64,000 nt of DNA from contig JAYESD010000009.1 in NCBI GenBank assembly GCA_036927565.1, forward strand, positions 163,516,929 to 163,580,928. Direction: 5' to 3'. The DNA is from Tuctoria greenei (taxonomy: Eukaryota > Streptophyta > Magnoliopsida > Poales > Poaceae). Below, one piece after another: positions 1 to 10,821 of this stretch (position 1 is the first letter of the stretch; each line of letters begins with the position of its first letter). The translations under genes were made by a program, and so were the position numbers. The notes under the pieces are model-generated. The model searched no databases, was not told the origin of the DNA, and saw only the letters and a list, made by a program, of their open reading frames with translations.

Positions 1-289
1 TCCACCTCTGGGAGAAAGAGCTCAGCGACCAAGAAAAGCGGATGGCTGAAAGTATTTAACAACATGCTAAGGAAGTCGAGCACTTCTCCAAGGAAGGTTC
101 TGTGGAACTTTCGGCTGCCAGGAAGTCACTGGGGGAACTAAGGAGCTCGAGAGCAACCGAGAACCAGCAAGTCTGGGATTTCTTAGGGCAAGCTAATGAA
201 GCTCTGGTGCGGTTTGGTTTCAGCCCGTTACGTCCGGCTGATCCGGAGCCGGAGATGGACAAGGCTCTGGTGGCATTGACCTCCGCCAG

Positions 290-1745
290 TGAAAGTGCAT
301 CTAGGCATCCCTTGTGGCTTTTGGTTGATTTATGACAAACAAATGAGATCCTAACCACATTAATGAGATGAGTGCAGGTTTTAATGAAAGAATGAAGAAA
401 GCACCAAAAAATAAAAAATAATAAGGATCCATTCAGAAAAGAGCTCAAGAACTGAATAGAATACATCATTGTGTAGGGAGTGTGTTGGTGTAACACATCC
501 CAAGAGCTCAAGCACAAAAATTCTCACACACTTCACATTTCACAGGAAAAATGGACTAGTCCGATATCTTCTCTGTATAGGTTCGAACAAGTCCTGCCAG
601 TCCGGACTTGTTTGCACCAGACTAGTCCGATAATGCCTGGACTAGTCCGATAATGCCTCTGACTAAAATCGGACAAGTGTGATCTCTTCACGGACTAGTC
701 TGAAAAACCGTCTGACTTAAATTGGACAAGTACCTCAAGTGCGGATTTGTCCTCTATTCACTAAGGGTATCACCACACCGGACTAGTCCAATAATACCAC
801 GGACAAGTCCGAAAACCTTTCTGACTAAAATCGGACAAGTCTGCTCATAGCCGGTCAAGTCTGATATTCCTGGACACATAGGGTTTCCTGCACGCCGCAC
901 ACCGAACTAGTATGGACTCCACCACGGACTAGTCCGGACCCTCGAAACCCTAATGGTAACTTTTGAAAACCCTAATATAAATAGATGTGCACGGCCCAAC
1001 TATCATAAATCTTGACCCCTTGCGCTGTCACACCCTCCAAGAGATTACAAAACACATCTCTCCACACAATCCAACGCAAGAAAGATCAATCTCTTGAGGA
1101 TTCATCTTGGATCAAAGGAGATACACGATCCACACATTTGAGCTCTTGGGTTTGATCTCTAACACACTCCTGTTGTTTCATTGTTGATCTTAAGAGTGTG
1201 TTCTTGGTGGTGTTTGCTTTGTAATCTTGCGGAGCCCTCAACTTGTGAAAACGTCCCTTGAACTTGGTGATTTGCCCCTTCTGATAGTTGAAGAGAATTG
1301 GCCTTCGTGGCGATTCGACGAGGTTAGGGTCAGTGAAGACCCAGTCCTTTCATGGGCTCCTCAACGTGGATGTGGGTTGCCTCTGTGGGAGCCGAACCAC
1401 GGGATAAACTCTTGTGTCAAACTTGTTCTTAATTTTCATATTACATTCTAGGGTTTTATCAATCTTGCATAACCTACGTTATAACTTTGAAACAAGAATT
1501 AGTTTCCATTGTACTTGGATTCATTGACTCAATACTTGCATGTTACATACTATATTTCATTGTGTACTGTGATTTTATTGAAATCATTGATCGAATTTGA
1601 TCAATCTAGTCCGCACGCACCGGACTAGTCCGCACTCTACTGAACTAGTCTGATATCTCGGGATTTGATCAGTTTGTTAAGAGTTGTAGGTTCTGACTAA
1701 ATTTCAAAAAGGCCTATTCACCCCCCCCCCTCTAGGCCACATTCA
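290..1745 (+). repeat. 5' LTR of nested Copia element
   Basis: Starts TGAAAGTG and ends TTCA. A TATAAATA box lies at 976-983. The U3 half (about 550-930) is packed with imperfect copies of the palindrome GGACTAGTCC and the related GGACAAGTCC. A run of ten C at about 1721 lies near the 3' end. It differs from its partner LTR by many substitutions and by gain or loss of whole motif units. Confidence 0.88.
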
Positions 1746-1821
1746 ATAGGTTCCGACTAAATTTTTATCATACTTTGTAAAATCTCAATTGGTTGTCATC
1801 AATCACCAAAAAGGGGGAGAT
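1746..1821 (+). other. Remnant Copia internal region with polypurine tract
   Basis: Only 76 bp remain. The first bases (TAGGTTCCGACTAAATTT) repeat a sequence found just inside the LTR ends (about 1687-1702), hinting at where the internal deletion was resealed. The last 14 bases (1808-1821) are the polypurine tract that primes plus-strand synthesis in LTR elements. Confidence 0.75.
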
Positions 1822-3282
1822 TGAAAGTGCATCTAAGCATCCCTTGTGGGTTTTGGTTGATTTATGACAAACAAATGAGATCCTAACCACATTATTGAGA
1901 TGAGCGCAGGTTTTAATGAAAGAATGAAGAAAGCGCCAAAAAGAAAGAAGAATGAGGATCCATTCAGAGAAGAGCTCAAGAACTGAATACATTACATCAT
2001 TGTGTAGGGAGTGTGTTGGAGTAACACATCCCAAGAGCTCAAGCACAAAAATCCTCACACACTTCACATTTCACAGGAAAAACGGACTAGTCCGATACAC
2101 ACCGAACTATTCCGATATCCTCTTTGTATAGGTTCGGACAAGTCCTGCCAGTCCAGACTTGTCCGCACCGGACTAGTCCGATAATGCCTCTGACTAAAAT
2201 CGGACAAGTCTGATCTCTTCATGGACTAGTCCGAAAAACCCTCTGACTAAAATTGGACAAGTCCCTCAAGTGTGAACTTGTCCTCTATTCACTAAGGGTA
2301 TCACCACACTAGACTAGTCCGATAATACCACAGACAAGTCTGAAAACATTTCTGACTAAAATCAGACAAGTCCGCTCGTAGCTCGATAAGTTCGATATTC
2401 CTGGAGACTTAGGGTTTCCTGCACGCCACACACCGGACTAGTCCGGACTCCACCACAAACTAGTCCGGACCCTCGAAAACCTAACGGTAACTTTTGAAAA
2501 CCCTAATATAAAAAGATGTGCATGGCCCAACTATCATAACTCTCGACCCCTTGCGCCGTCACACCCTCCAAGAGCTTACAAAACGCATCTCTCCACACAA
2601 TCCAACATAAGAAATATCATCTCTTGAGGATTCATCTTGGATCAAAGGAGAGACACGGTCCACACGTTTGAGCTCTTGGGTTTGATCTCTAACACACTCC
2701 TGTTGTTTCATTGTTGATCTTAAGAGTGTGTTCTTGGTGGTGTTTGCTTTGTAATCTTGTGGAGCCCTCAACTTGTGAGAAGGCCCCTTGAACTTGGTGA
2801 TTTGCCCCTTGTGATAGTGGAAGAGAGTTGACCTTCATGGCGATTCGACGAGGTTAGGGTCAGTGAACACCCGATCCTTTCGTGGGATCCTCAGCGTGGA
2901 TGTAGGTTGCCTCTGTGGGAGCCGAACCATGGGATAAACTCTTGTGTCAAACTTGTTCTTAATTTTCATATTACATTCTATGGTTTTGTCAATCTTGCAT
3001 AACCTACGTTAAAACTTTGAAACAAGAATTGGTTTGCATTGTACTTGGATTCATTGACTCAATACTTGCAAGTTACATACTATATTCCGCTGCGTATTGT
3101 GCTTGTATTGAAATCATTGATCGAACTTGATCAATCTAGTCCGCACGCACCGGACTAGTCTGCACTCTACTGGACTAGTCCAACATCTCGAGATTTGATC
3201 AGTTTGTTAAGTATTGCAAGTTCCGATTAAATTTCAAAAAGTCCTATTCACCCCCCCCCCCCCCCCCTCTAGGCCACATTCA
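1822..3282 (+). repeat. 3' LTR of nested Copia element; contains the left duplication breakpoint
   Basis: Matches the 5' LTR along its length but has a longer C run (about 3251-3267) and a TATAAAAA box near 2506. Homology to copy 2 begins at 1874, 52 bp inside this LTR. Confidence 0.88.
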
Positions 3283-3528
3283 GCCGGGAAGAAGCTTGAA
3301 GCCGTGGGTGACGTGGTTGTCGATGAACTAGAGACGGAAGGAAGGACCCTAGCCAAAAACATTGTTGAATATTTGTTGGCATGTTTCAAGAGTCGGGACC
3401 CCCAGATGTCTTTATCTCCGGTGTTCGAAGGACCCGTTGTCGAGGAGGAGGAAGAAGCCACTAGGGCCAGCGTTCAAGAAGCTGCCCAAACAGTTGCCTC
3501 ATTCTTCAATAGGAACTCCAGTAGTTAG

Positions 3529-3796
3529 GACTTTTTCCCTTTTTTCCTTCAACTTGTAATCCTCTAATTTTGAATGAATGAAATACAAAATCCTTCTGAA
3601 TTCCATTTTTTGTGTCTTCAATGCATTGTCTTTTATATTGTTGGCCCCCTGGTAGATGTGTTTAATGAATTGAAGGCATCTACCATGAGGATTTAGACAA
3701 TGTCTTGAAAACTCGATAGCTCCGAATTCATAGCTAGTATGATAGCTCGAGTTCCAAGTCTCGCCTCTGGTATCTCCAGGGACCCTTTGTTACTCC
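3529..3796. other. Noncoding part of the gypsy 3' region
   Basis: T-rich sequence after the antisense ORF stop, with AATGAATGAAAT-like polyadenylation-type sequence near 3574. No ORF of note. Confidence 0.4.
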
Positions 3797-4190
3797 GACG
3801 GCGGGCCCCCTAGGAGTTGTTGGAGCTTGGTAGATTCAACGACGCCCACTGTCCACGCATAGAACATTGACGGCAGGCCCCCTCAGGCTTGTCGGAGCTT
3901 GGTAGCTTCGACGGCGCCCACTGTCCACGTATAGAACGTCGATGGCGGGCCCCCTGGGGGTTTGTCAGATCTTGGTGGCCTCGATGGCGCCCACTGTCCA
4001 TGTATAGAACACCAATGGTGGGGGTTGTCGAAGCTCGGGAGCTTCGGCAGCGCCCACTATCAATGCTTTAAAACGTCAACGGCGGACCCCCTAGGGGTTG
4101 TCACAGTTTGGGAGCTTCGGTAGTGCCCACTTTCAACGCTTAAAACGTCGATGGCAACCCCCCTAGGGGTTGTTGGAGCTTGATGCTCCG
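3797..4190. repeat. Tandem repeat of about 72 bp in the Tat 3' noncoding region
   Basis: Five to six GC-rich units share GGAGCTTGGTAGCTTCGACG, then CGCCCACTGTCCAC, then GGGCCCCCTAGGGGTTGT. The GCCCAC landmark falls at 3844, 3916, 3989, 4052 and 4125, so the period is 72-73 bp with one 63-bp unit. Short tandem repeats in the 3' noncoding region are typical of Tat elements. Confidence 0.85.
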
Positions 4191-4890
4191 GCAGTATCCA
4201 CCATCACCAAGCAAATCACCATCGAATATTTATTTTTCCTGCACATAAAAAACAAGAAAAATAGTAAAATTTGTCCCCTTATCTATATTTTATTTATGTC
4301 TTATCATCCTTCTTTGAATTTTAGATCTTGAGGAATTTAATATGACGACATTAGTGTATTGATTAAATCTCTTTAGGTCAGAATGCCTTCCGGACCCGCC
4401 CTACTGGGACCTGCCAGGATATAAGTAGAGTGGCATGCTTAGGGTGTCTGACAAGTCTAAGTCGATAGCACACTCCAGACCTGTCGTTGGCTTTAATTTT
4501 CAGGCGAGTAGACCATATAGCAATGCTAAAATCCAAAACAAGATTAACAATACAACTTATATATCACATAAATACCCTGGACCAAATTTCGAAGGGGTTG
4601 CACAACATTGTTACAAACAAGAAGGTAAAAAAAATGAGCTTGTACTAATGAAATGCACGTAGAGTCTGTCCGTATAAAATGCTTCTCATTAAGGTCCGAA
4701 TTACGAGGGAAGATAAGGACACACTTAAAGTACAATGACCAAGTTAAGTGTGTTATTCGACTTAATTTTTCCCAGGGAGGATAAAGACACACTTAATGTA
4801 TAAGACCAAGTTAAGTGTGCCATGACCCTTCCTGTCTCTGTCCATGGACTACAAAAGATGCAATTTATACAAAGACTCACCTCTGTGTAG
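4191..4890. other. Gypsy 3' noncoding region with a diverged repeat pair
   Basis: No credible gene. Around 4709-4820 lie two diverged direct repeats, each opening GGGAAGATAAGGACACACTT or similar, in which ACACTTAA and TTAAGTGT face each other as short inverted arms. Confidence 0.45.
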
Positions 4891-6102
4891 CTAGGCATAA
4901 AACTTACGGAGGTGCTCGATGTTCCATGGATTGGGAAGTGGAGTCCCATCCTCTGTCGCCAAGCGAACGCATCCACGGCGGGATACTTTGATAACTCGGA
5001 AGGGACCTTCCCAGCCTGGGGATAGTTTGTTCATCCCTTCATGAGTCAGTATTCTCCGCAACACCAGATCGCCTTCTTCTAGCTGTAGGTTGCACACGAA
5101 CCTTTGTTGATAGGGCCAGAGCGCCTGGCGGTATCGTGCGTTCCGAAGAGTCCCTTGACACCTTGTTTCATCTACGAGGTCCAAGTCATCACATCGAAGC
5201 TTGTCCTACGTGTCTTCGTAGAAGGTCCGTACCCGGAGAGACCCCATGGTGATCTCCGAAGGAAGGACTGCTTTAGCTCCGTACACCAAGAAGAAAGGTG
5301 TTTATCCAGTTCTCCAGCTAAGTGTTGTCCTTCTTGCCCACAAAGCATATGGAAGCTCCTCTATCCAGTTGGCACCATGTTTTTTGAGGCGCTCATATGT
5401 GTGTGTCTTGAGTCCTTTGAGTATTTATGCATTAGCTCTCTCAGCTTGGCCATTGCTTGCCGGGTGAGCTACTCATGTGTAGCTGACTTGTATGCCGAGA
5501 TCTTTGCAGTACTCTTGGAATGCTACACTTGTGAATTGGATTCTATTGTCTCTAATGACTCTGTTCAAAACTCAAAATCTGCACACTATAAACTTCAAGA
5601 ACTTGATATTCGATTGCTTGTTGATTGTCACAACTGGGGTAGCTTTCGGCCACTTATTGAACTTGTCGATGGTGATGTACAGGAACCTATAACCTCTGAC
5701 GGATTTTGGGAAAGGTCCCAAAATGTCCATCCCCCACACAGCGAATGGCCACATGGGAGGTATCATTTGTAGTGACTGAGTCGATGTGTGAATCTGCTTC
5801 ATGTGTAACTGGCACACTTCACACTTCTTTACCAGCTCGACTGCATCCTAGAGTGTTGTAGGCTAGTAAAAGCTATGCCGGAAGGCTTTACCGACCAACA
5901 TGGGGAAATACACGTGGTTCCAACAATCGCCTCTATAGATATCCGCGAGAAGCTCACGACCTTCTTCCCGGGAAATGCACCGCATTAGAACGCTGTTGGC
6001 ACCACGTCGATAGACATCCCCTTCTACCAATGTGTATCTTTTAGCCAATCTGACAATTCGATCAGCAGATGCACCGTCTTCAAGAAGGATATTGTCCTTC
6101 AA
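4891..6102 (-). pseudogene. Gypsy integrase region (decayed)
   Basis: Three pieces on the minus strand follow integrase order. 6102-5863 resembles the N-terminal zinc-binding region (YTLVEGDVYRRG). 5817-5572 holds the start of the catalytic core (WGMDILGPFPKS, then TIDKFNKWPKA), giving the first Asp and its neighbourhood. 5184-4891 is the C-terminal domain (LSPGWEGPFRV ... NPWNIEHLRKFYA) ending at a natural stop. The middle of the core is frame-broken, so no active enzyme can form. No chromodomain follows, as expected for Tat. Confidence 0.85.
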
Positions 6103-6136
6103 GTAGCTCCGGATCTTTGAGATCCATGCATCGGAG

Positions 6137-6631
6137 CTAACTTGAGCTTCTGGATCTTGCGCGTTGGGTTGCTTGGAGCTTCCTGCATGCAGCGCCTATG
6201 ATCATTAGTGCGCGCCATGGTAACAGGACCACCGGGACTGCCAGTTTTGAGGTGCTGGTCTCGCCCCCATCACTTAGTTCAGCAGGCTGAGCAGCGGGTC
6301 CTGACAATCTTCTAACAAAAACTCCGTCGAGGGGTTGTGCCTCGGTTGAAGCCTTCGTCGAGAGATCATCAGCTTCAGCATTGTTGAGACGCTGGACATG
6401 ACAGAGGTCCAAGACGTAGAAGTCCTTCTGCAGCTTCTGGACTTCAAGTCGATAAGCAGCGAGTTGAGGGTTGTTGCAACTACATTCACCTTTGACTTTT
6501 TTGATGATGAGATGTGAGTCACCCTTCACCAGCAACTGCCTGACGCCATACGATAGCGCCACTTTGAGTCCATAGATTAGAGCTTCATACTCCATCATGT
6601 TGTTGATTGCCTTGAAGTCAAGTTGTACCAT
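6137..6631 (-). pseudogene. Second RNase H domain of the gypsy polyprotein
   Basis: Contains YEALIYGLKVALSYGV and LLVKGDSHLIIKKVKGECSC and ends NAEADDLSTKAS, the pattern of the extra RNase H found in Tat elements, where it may replace the function of the original one. In copy 1 base 6594 changes the family's NNM-x-EYEAL position to Met; copy 2 has Thr there. Confidence 0.82.
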
Positions 6632-6777
6632 GTACTAGACCTTCTCCCCGGTTGGAGCGAGGAGAAGGATTCCAGCTCCGACCCCCTGCTTTTGCACGGA
6701 TTCATCGAAGTAGAGTGTTCAGTGAGGCTCAATGAAGATCGGGACCTTAGGTTCTGGCTTCTGCTCACTAAGGCCCC

Positions 6778-7071
6778 CTAGAGTTGATGAAGAAGGAGTC
6801 CACTCCGCCACGAAGTCAGCCAGTGCCTAACTCTTGATAGAAAGAATTCAAGGTCAAATTCTTCCAACTCCGCAGCCCACTTGGCGATATTTCCAGTAGA
6901 ATTTGGATTGTGTAATATAGCGCGCAGTGGGTAGGATGTTACCACTGATATCTTGTGGGTCTGGAGGTGGTGATGTAGCTTCCTTGAGGCAATAAGGACT
7001 GCATATAGCAGCTTATGCACCTCAATGTAGCGAGTATTGGTGTCGTGTAGTACTTCACTGATGAAGTACAC
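6778..7071 (-). pseudogene. First RNase H domain of the gypsy polyprotein
   Basis: Carries VLHDTNTRYIEVHKLLYAVL and SYPLRAILHNPNSTGNIAKW, the RNase H region that follows reverse transcriptase in gypsy elements. The frame breaks before the second RNase H. Confidence 0.82.
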
Positions 7072-7079
7072 CAGCCGTT

Positions 7080-7443
7080 GGACGGTCCGAACCCTCCCAA
7101 AGGGGCCCGGAGCTTCTTCTCCATCAACCCGGACCCTACTGGAGGGGTCCGGATCTTCTTCTCAAGCAACCCAGACCCTGTCGGAGGAGTATGGATTGTG
7201 TTCTTCATCATCCTGAACCCCTTCAGAGAGGTTCGGGCCTTCTTTTTGTACTGCTGATGCTCCCTCGATTGAGAGAGGTTGATCCTCAGGCCCTTTGCCT
7301 TTAGGATCCGTGTATGGGGGCTGGGACCCAGACTCGCCTTCAGGTAGCTCCGGACCCTCACGGAGAGGTCTAGGCTCCTGAGTTGAAGGTGGCTCCAGTC
7401 TTTTCGAGACCAGGATCATGCTGACAACCTCTGTAGTTGCCAA
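7080..7443 (-). pseudogene. Expanded Pro/Glu/Gly-rich linker between RT and RNase H
   Basis: Before the YFISEVLHD motif, the minus-strand frame after ATTEVVSMILVSKR continues for about 100 residues of low-complexity sequence rich in P, E, G and S (REGPELPEGESG, KEGPNLSEG, DPDPSSRVRV), with a stop at 7162-7164. The DNA repeats CCGGACCCT-like words. This is longer than I expect for the family. Confidence 0.5.
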
Positions 7444-7462
7444 AATGTAAAGCAGGAGAGGC

Positions 7463-8426
7463 TCACCAGGCTCCGGAGCTATGACTGGTAGTGTGGTGAG
7501 GAGGCTCCTTGAGCTCTTGGAATGCCTTATCTGCTTTTTCAGACAAATGAAATGGCCCGGACTTCCTCAATAGCTTGAAGAAGGGAAGCGCGCGCTCCGC
7601 CAATCTTGAGATGAATCGGCTAAGTGCAGCAAGACACCCAGTTAGCTTCTGTACATCCTTGACGCGGGTTGGAGGCCGAATTTCTTCAATAGCCTTGATC
7701 TTCGCCGGATTCGCCTCAATTCCTCGGTGAGTCACCAAGAAACCAAGGAGCTTAGGTAACCCCGAAGACACATTTCTCCGGGTTGAGCTTCGTGCGCGTC
7801 AGGCACAGCTAGTCGAAGACGGCTTGCAGATTGTCAAGGAGTGATTCCTTGTTCTTGACATTGACGATGATGTCATCAACATATACCTCCACCAAGTCCT
7901 GGATTAGCTCTCCAAATTTTTTATGCATGGCTCGCACAAAAGTTGAAGCAGCAATTTTGAGACCGAAAGGCATAGCAGTATAACAATACAACCCATCTAC
8001 TGTTATGAAGGCAGTATGCTCTTCATCTTCCCTAGACATTTGGATCTAATGATATCCAGAGTATGCATCTAGGAAACACGGTAACTCGCATCCGGAGGTG
8101 GAATCAACCATTTGATCTATTCTAGGTAGTGGAAATGTGTCTTTTGGGCATGCCTTATTCAAGGTGTTGTAGTCAATGCACATCCGAAGCTTCCCGCCGA
8201 ACTTTGGTACAACGACTGGGTTCGCTAGCCACCATGGATGGTGAACCTCTTGGATGAATCCTGCTTCGAGCAGCTTCTTGATTTCTTGTCTTATAAAGTT
8301 TTGTCGCTCGACAGATTGCTTTTGGGGCTTTTGATGTATTGGTCGTGCGTCGGGGTATATCTTCAGGTTGTGCTCAATCACCTCCCTAGGGATCCCAGGC
8401 ATGTGTGATGATTGCCATGCAAACAC
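7463..8426 (-). pseudogene. Gypsy reverse transcriptase
   Basis: Pieces in order: LRMCIDYNTLNKACPKDTFP (fingers), FLDAYSGYH, then after a stop TAFITVDGLYCYTAMPFGLK and VEVYVDDIIV, which keeps the catalytic YVDD, then GFLVTHRGIEANPAKI and the connection region. In-frame TAG at 8043-8045 replaces the expected Gln after SGYH, and another TAG lies at 7806-7808; both fit C-to-T change of CAG. Confidence 0.9.
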
Positions 8427-8711
8427 GTCAACATTCGCCCGAAGGAAAGTGATGAGAACGAGTTCCTATTTATCGTCCAGACCTCCCAATATACGAGTGG
8501 TCTGAGCAGCATCGAAACCAATTTCGATAACTTTGACGGGAATGTCAGCGTCACCGCTTGGTTGCATGCGAGGTGCGGGGGCTGAGCCACGCTGATGTGA
8601 GCTCAAAGGTTGTTGAGATAGTCGCTCTTTGCCAAATTCTTCTTCTCGTGCTGTTGTAAGTGCGTGAAGTTCTTCCAGCGCGGTGACTCCAGCAGTGCGA
8701 TCCCCACGGAT

Positions 8712-9083
8712 TCAAAGGACGCTTGAAGGAGTCAGCATCTTCAATACCAGATAGATGTAATGAGCTACGACCATGAACCTATACAGGGTTGGCCTGCCTA
8801 GGATGGCATTGAAGGGAAGATTGATGTGTGCCACATCAAACACCAGCTTCTCGGACCTATAGTCGTCTCGAGTCCCGAAAGTTACTGGGAGTGTGATAGA
8901 TCCGAGAGGAGTGATGGCTCTCAGACCTACTCCGGAGAAAGGACGTGAGGGCCTAAGGTTCGACAGGCTGAGCTGGAGCTTCGTAAAAGCCGCGAAATGG
9001 AGGAGGTTGAGTGTTGCACCTCTGCCCACCAGGACATGATAGAGCTGGATATTGTTGATGGTAGGAGATACCATCAAAGGCAA
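8712..9083 (-). pseudogene. Gypsy aspartic protease
   Basis: The frame has HVLVGRGATLNLL, where the family has V-D-G-G/S-A at the active site, so the catalytic Asp appears to be lost, then NAILGRPTLYRFMVV, the conserved C-terminal ILGRP motif. Confidence 0.8.
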
Positions 9084-9379
9084 CTAACTAGCTCCGCTCA
9101 TGTTCTTCGGACAATCCGAAGCATCAAAGGTGATGGCAGTATCCATCCACTTCTGATGGAGTTCTGCCTTGGCAGTGGGAGCTGCTGAAGCCATCTCCCG
9201 ACGCATAGTCTTGAGGATACGCTGATGGTAATATCCCAGGACCCTCCATATATCATATGGAGAGTCTTCTGACGCTCATTATCGAAGATGTCGGAGTCGT
9301 CATCCACAGTGTTGTAGACGGCCTTTAGGGACTTCTTGGCATCCTGGAAGCCGAGCTCCTGCTCTGACGGATCTTCTCT

Positions 9380-10480
9380 GACCTTCTGTTTTCCTTCCCG
9401 TTGATGTTAAGGAGCTTCTTCTTAGCGCATGTTGTTGCGTTCAACAAGCCACTTAAACTCACGACAGTCTTCAAGATTATGGGTGTTCGTCTTGTGGATC
9501 GGACACCACATCTTCTCGCTGTCGCCATTCGTAGACGATGGTCGTGATCGTTTTTCGGGGCGTGGCCCCCGGCCACCAGGAGCTACAGCAGCAGCAGCAG
9601 GTTTGCCGGCCAACGACTTCTTCTTGCCGTTGGACTTCTTCTTCTTCTTCTTTCCACTGCAAGAAGCAGCAACTTTAGCTTTGAAGGAGGATTTACCAGC
9701 CTCCATAGCTGGTTTGGAGTGCATCTCTTGGCACTCCGTAGCCCTAGCACATTTATTGGCTAGGCTGAAGAGCTCCGTGACGCTACTGACGTCTTTTGTC
9801 GCCAGCTTCTCCAGCATCTTCTTGTCTCTAACCCCCTGTCTGAATGCAACAATGACAGAGGCGTTGGAGATGGAAGGAACGGTGTTCCGTACTTGAGAAA
9901 ATCGTTAGATGAATGATCGCAGCAATTCTCCCGCCTTCTGTTGTACGGCGAACAGGTCCAGCTCTGTACCAGGTCGGGTGTAGGAGCTCCTGAAATTGGC
10001 AGTAAACTGACGGCAAAGTTCCCCCCAACTATATATGGAGTTAGGTGGTAGACTCATGAACAAGGACCTTGTTGTCTCGGTTGAAGAAATTCGACGGGGT
10101 TGATTGTCCCGTCGTACTTCTTTGGTAGATGAGGTCGGAACTTAGGTGGCCAGTTGGCCATGTGGAGATGCATGGCAAGGGTTGAACATCCGCCCCCACT
10201 CCTAATGGAGCAGGGTTTTCCTGAGCTTCTCACCTCTCGCGAGCACTCTAGATGTGGACGCGACTGTCATAACTCATGTATCGGCGGTCGAGCTCCAATC
10301 AAAGATCATGTGTCGAGAGCCTCGATGTCGTATGAGGGCGGCGTGCCCCGAAGGGCAGTGACGTCACTTGCTGGGAGGGCGCACATCTCCTGTGATGCGA
10401 CGCCTGAGGACCAAGTCTGCTAGACAAGGTCCTATTCCTTGAAGGTGCCTGCACAGCAGGGGGCAGACCTTGATTGTTCA
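9380..10480 (-). pseudogene. Gypsy gag
   Basis: The minus strand encodes, across several frames, a capsid-like region (about 10100-9830) followed by KMLEKLATKDVSSVTELF, a Lys-rich block (KKKKKKSNGKKK) and a knuckle-like CPIHKTNTHNLEDC at about 9510-9450. These are typical of Tat gag. Frameshifts break it; the exact start is uncertain. Copies 1 and 2 differ at 9455 and 9457, changing Phe to Val after the knuckle. Confidence 0.75.
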
Positions 10481-10803
10481 TGGCATCGGTTGCGGCTACA
10501 ACCAAATGCTCTAAATCAGCGCACTACTATTCCATCGCACCCTCAGGTGCTCTAGGCGCCGGTGGATGCTGAAGAAGAGTCCGTGCTGCATTCAACGTGT
10601 TCTCAGGGTTGTTTGTCGATGCAGTGACCGACACAAATACACCATCTCGCTGAGATGGTGGAGGTGGTGGTGGAACGACACCCGCCGAGACAACGGTGTT
10701 GGCTGGCTACTACACATTGGAGGGATTTCCTCCAACAGGCTGCTCAACCAAGTCGTTGGACAAAGCTGCGGCGGAGTTCACCATCTTGAGATCTTAGTTG
10801 CCC

Positions 10804-10821
10804 CCTACCTGGCGCGCCAAA
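10804..10821 (-). other. Primer-binding-site region of the gypsy element
   Basis: On the minus strand, directly after the LTR end, the sequence reads TTGGCGCGCCAGGTAGGGGG, the usual position and style of a tRNA primer-binding site in grass Tat elements. I did not assign the tRNA. Confidence 0.65.

Larger units (their letters stand above)
290..3282 (+). mobile_element. Internally deleted SIRE-type Copia element nested in the gypsy element
   Basis: Two direct LTRs of about 1.46 kb, each starting TGAAAGTGCATCTA and ending CCACATTCA, flank only 76 bp of internal sequence. The flanks GCCAG (285-289) and GCCGG (3283-3287) are a target-site duplication with one mismatch. The internal remnant has a polypurine tract (AAAAAGGGGGAGAT) directly before the 3' LTR but no primer-binding site. 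The LTR start and purine tract match grass SIRE/Opie-type Copia elements. No gag or pol remains. Confidence 0.88.
1..3528 (+). pseudogene. Antisense additional ORF of the Tat element, split by a Copia insertion
   Basis: Two coding pieces on the plus strand, about 1-289 and 3283-3528, join in frame if the Copia element and one target-site copy are ignored. The first piece ends ...VALTS and the second resumes AGKKLEAV and ends at TAG 3526-3528. The second piece has an acidic stretch (EEEEEA) and a Ser-rich end. The frame already has a TAA at 57-59. The product resembles the coiled-coil 'putative gypsy type transposon' proteins that Tat elements carry antisense to the polyprotein; the function is unknown. 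It starts upstream of the window. In copy 2 only the second piece is present. Confidence 0.7.

Noticed and set aside
5104..5772. 222-codon plus-strand ORF
   Set aside because: It lies antisense to the integrase, has no recognisable domain, and the opposite strand explains the sequence.
9429..9896. 155-codon plus-strand ORF with a Phe/Leu-rich segment
   Set aside because: Antisense to gag; the Phe run is the complement of the Lys block.
10811..10819. GGCGCGCC site as a cloning or vector scar
   Set aside because: It fits the primer-binding-site region of the gypsy element and occurs in both copies.
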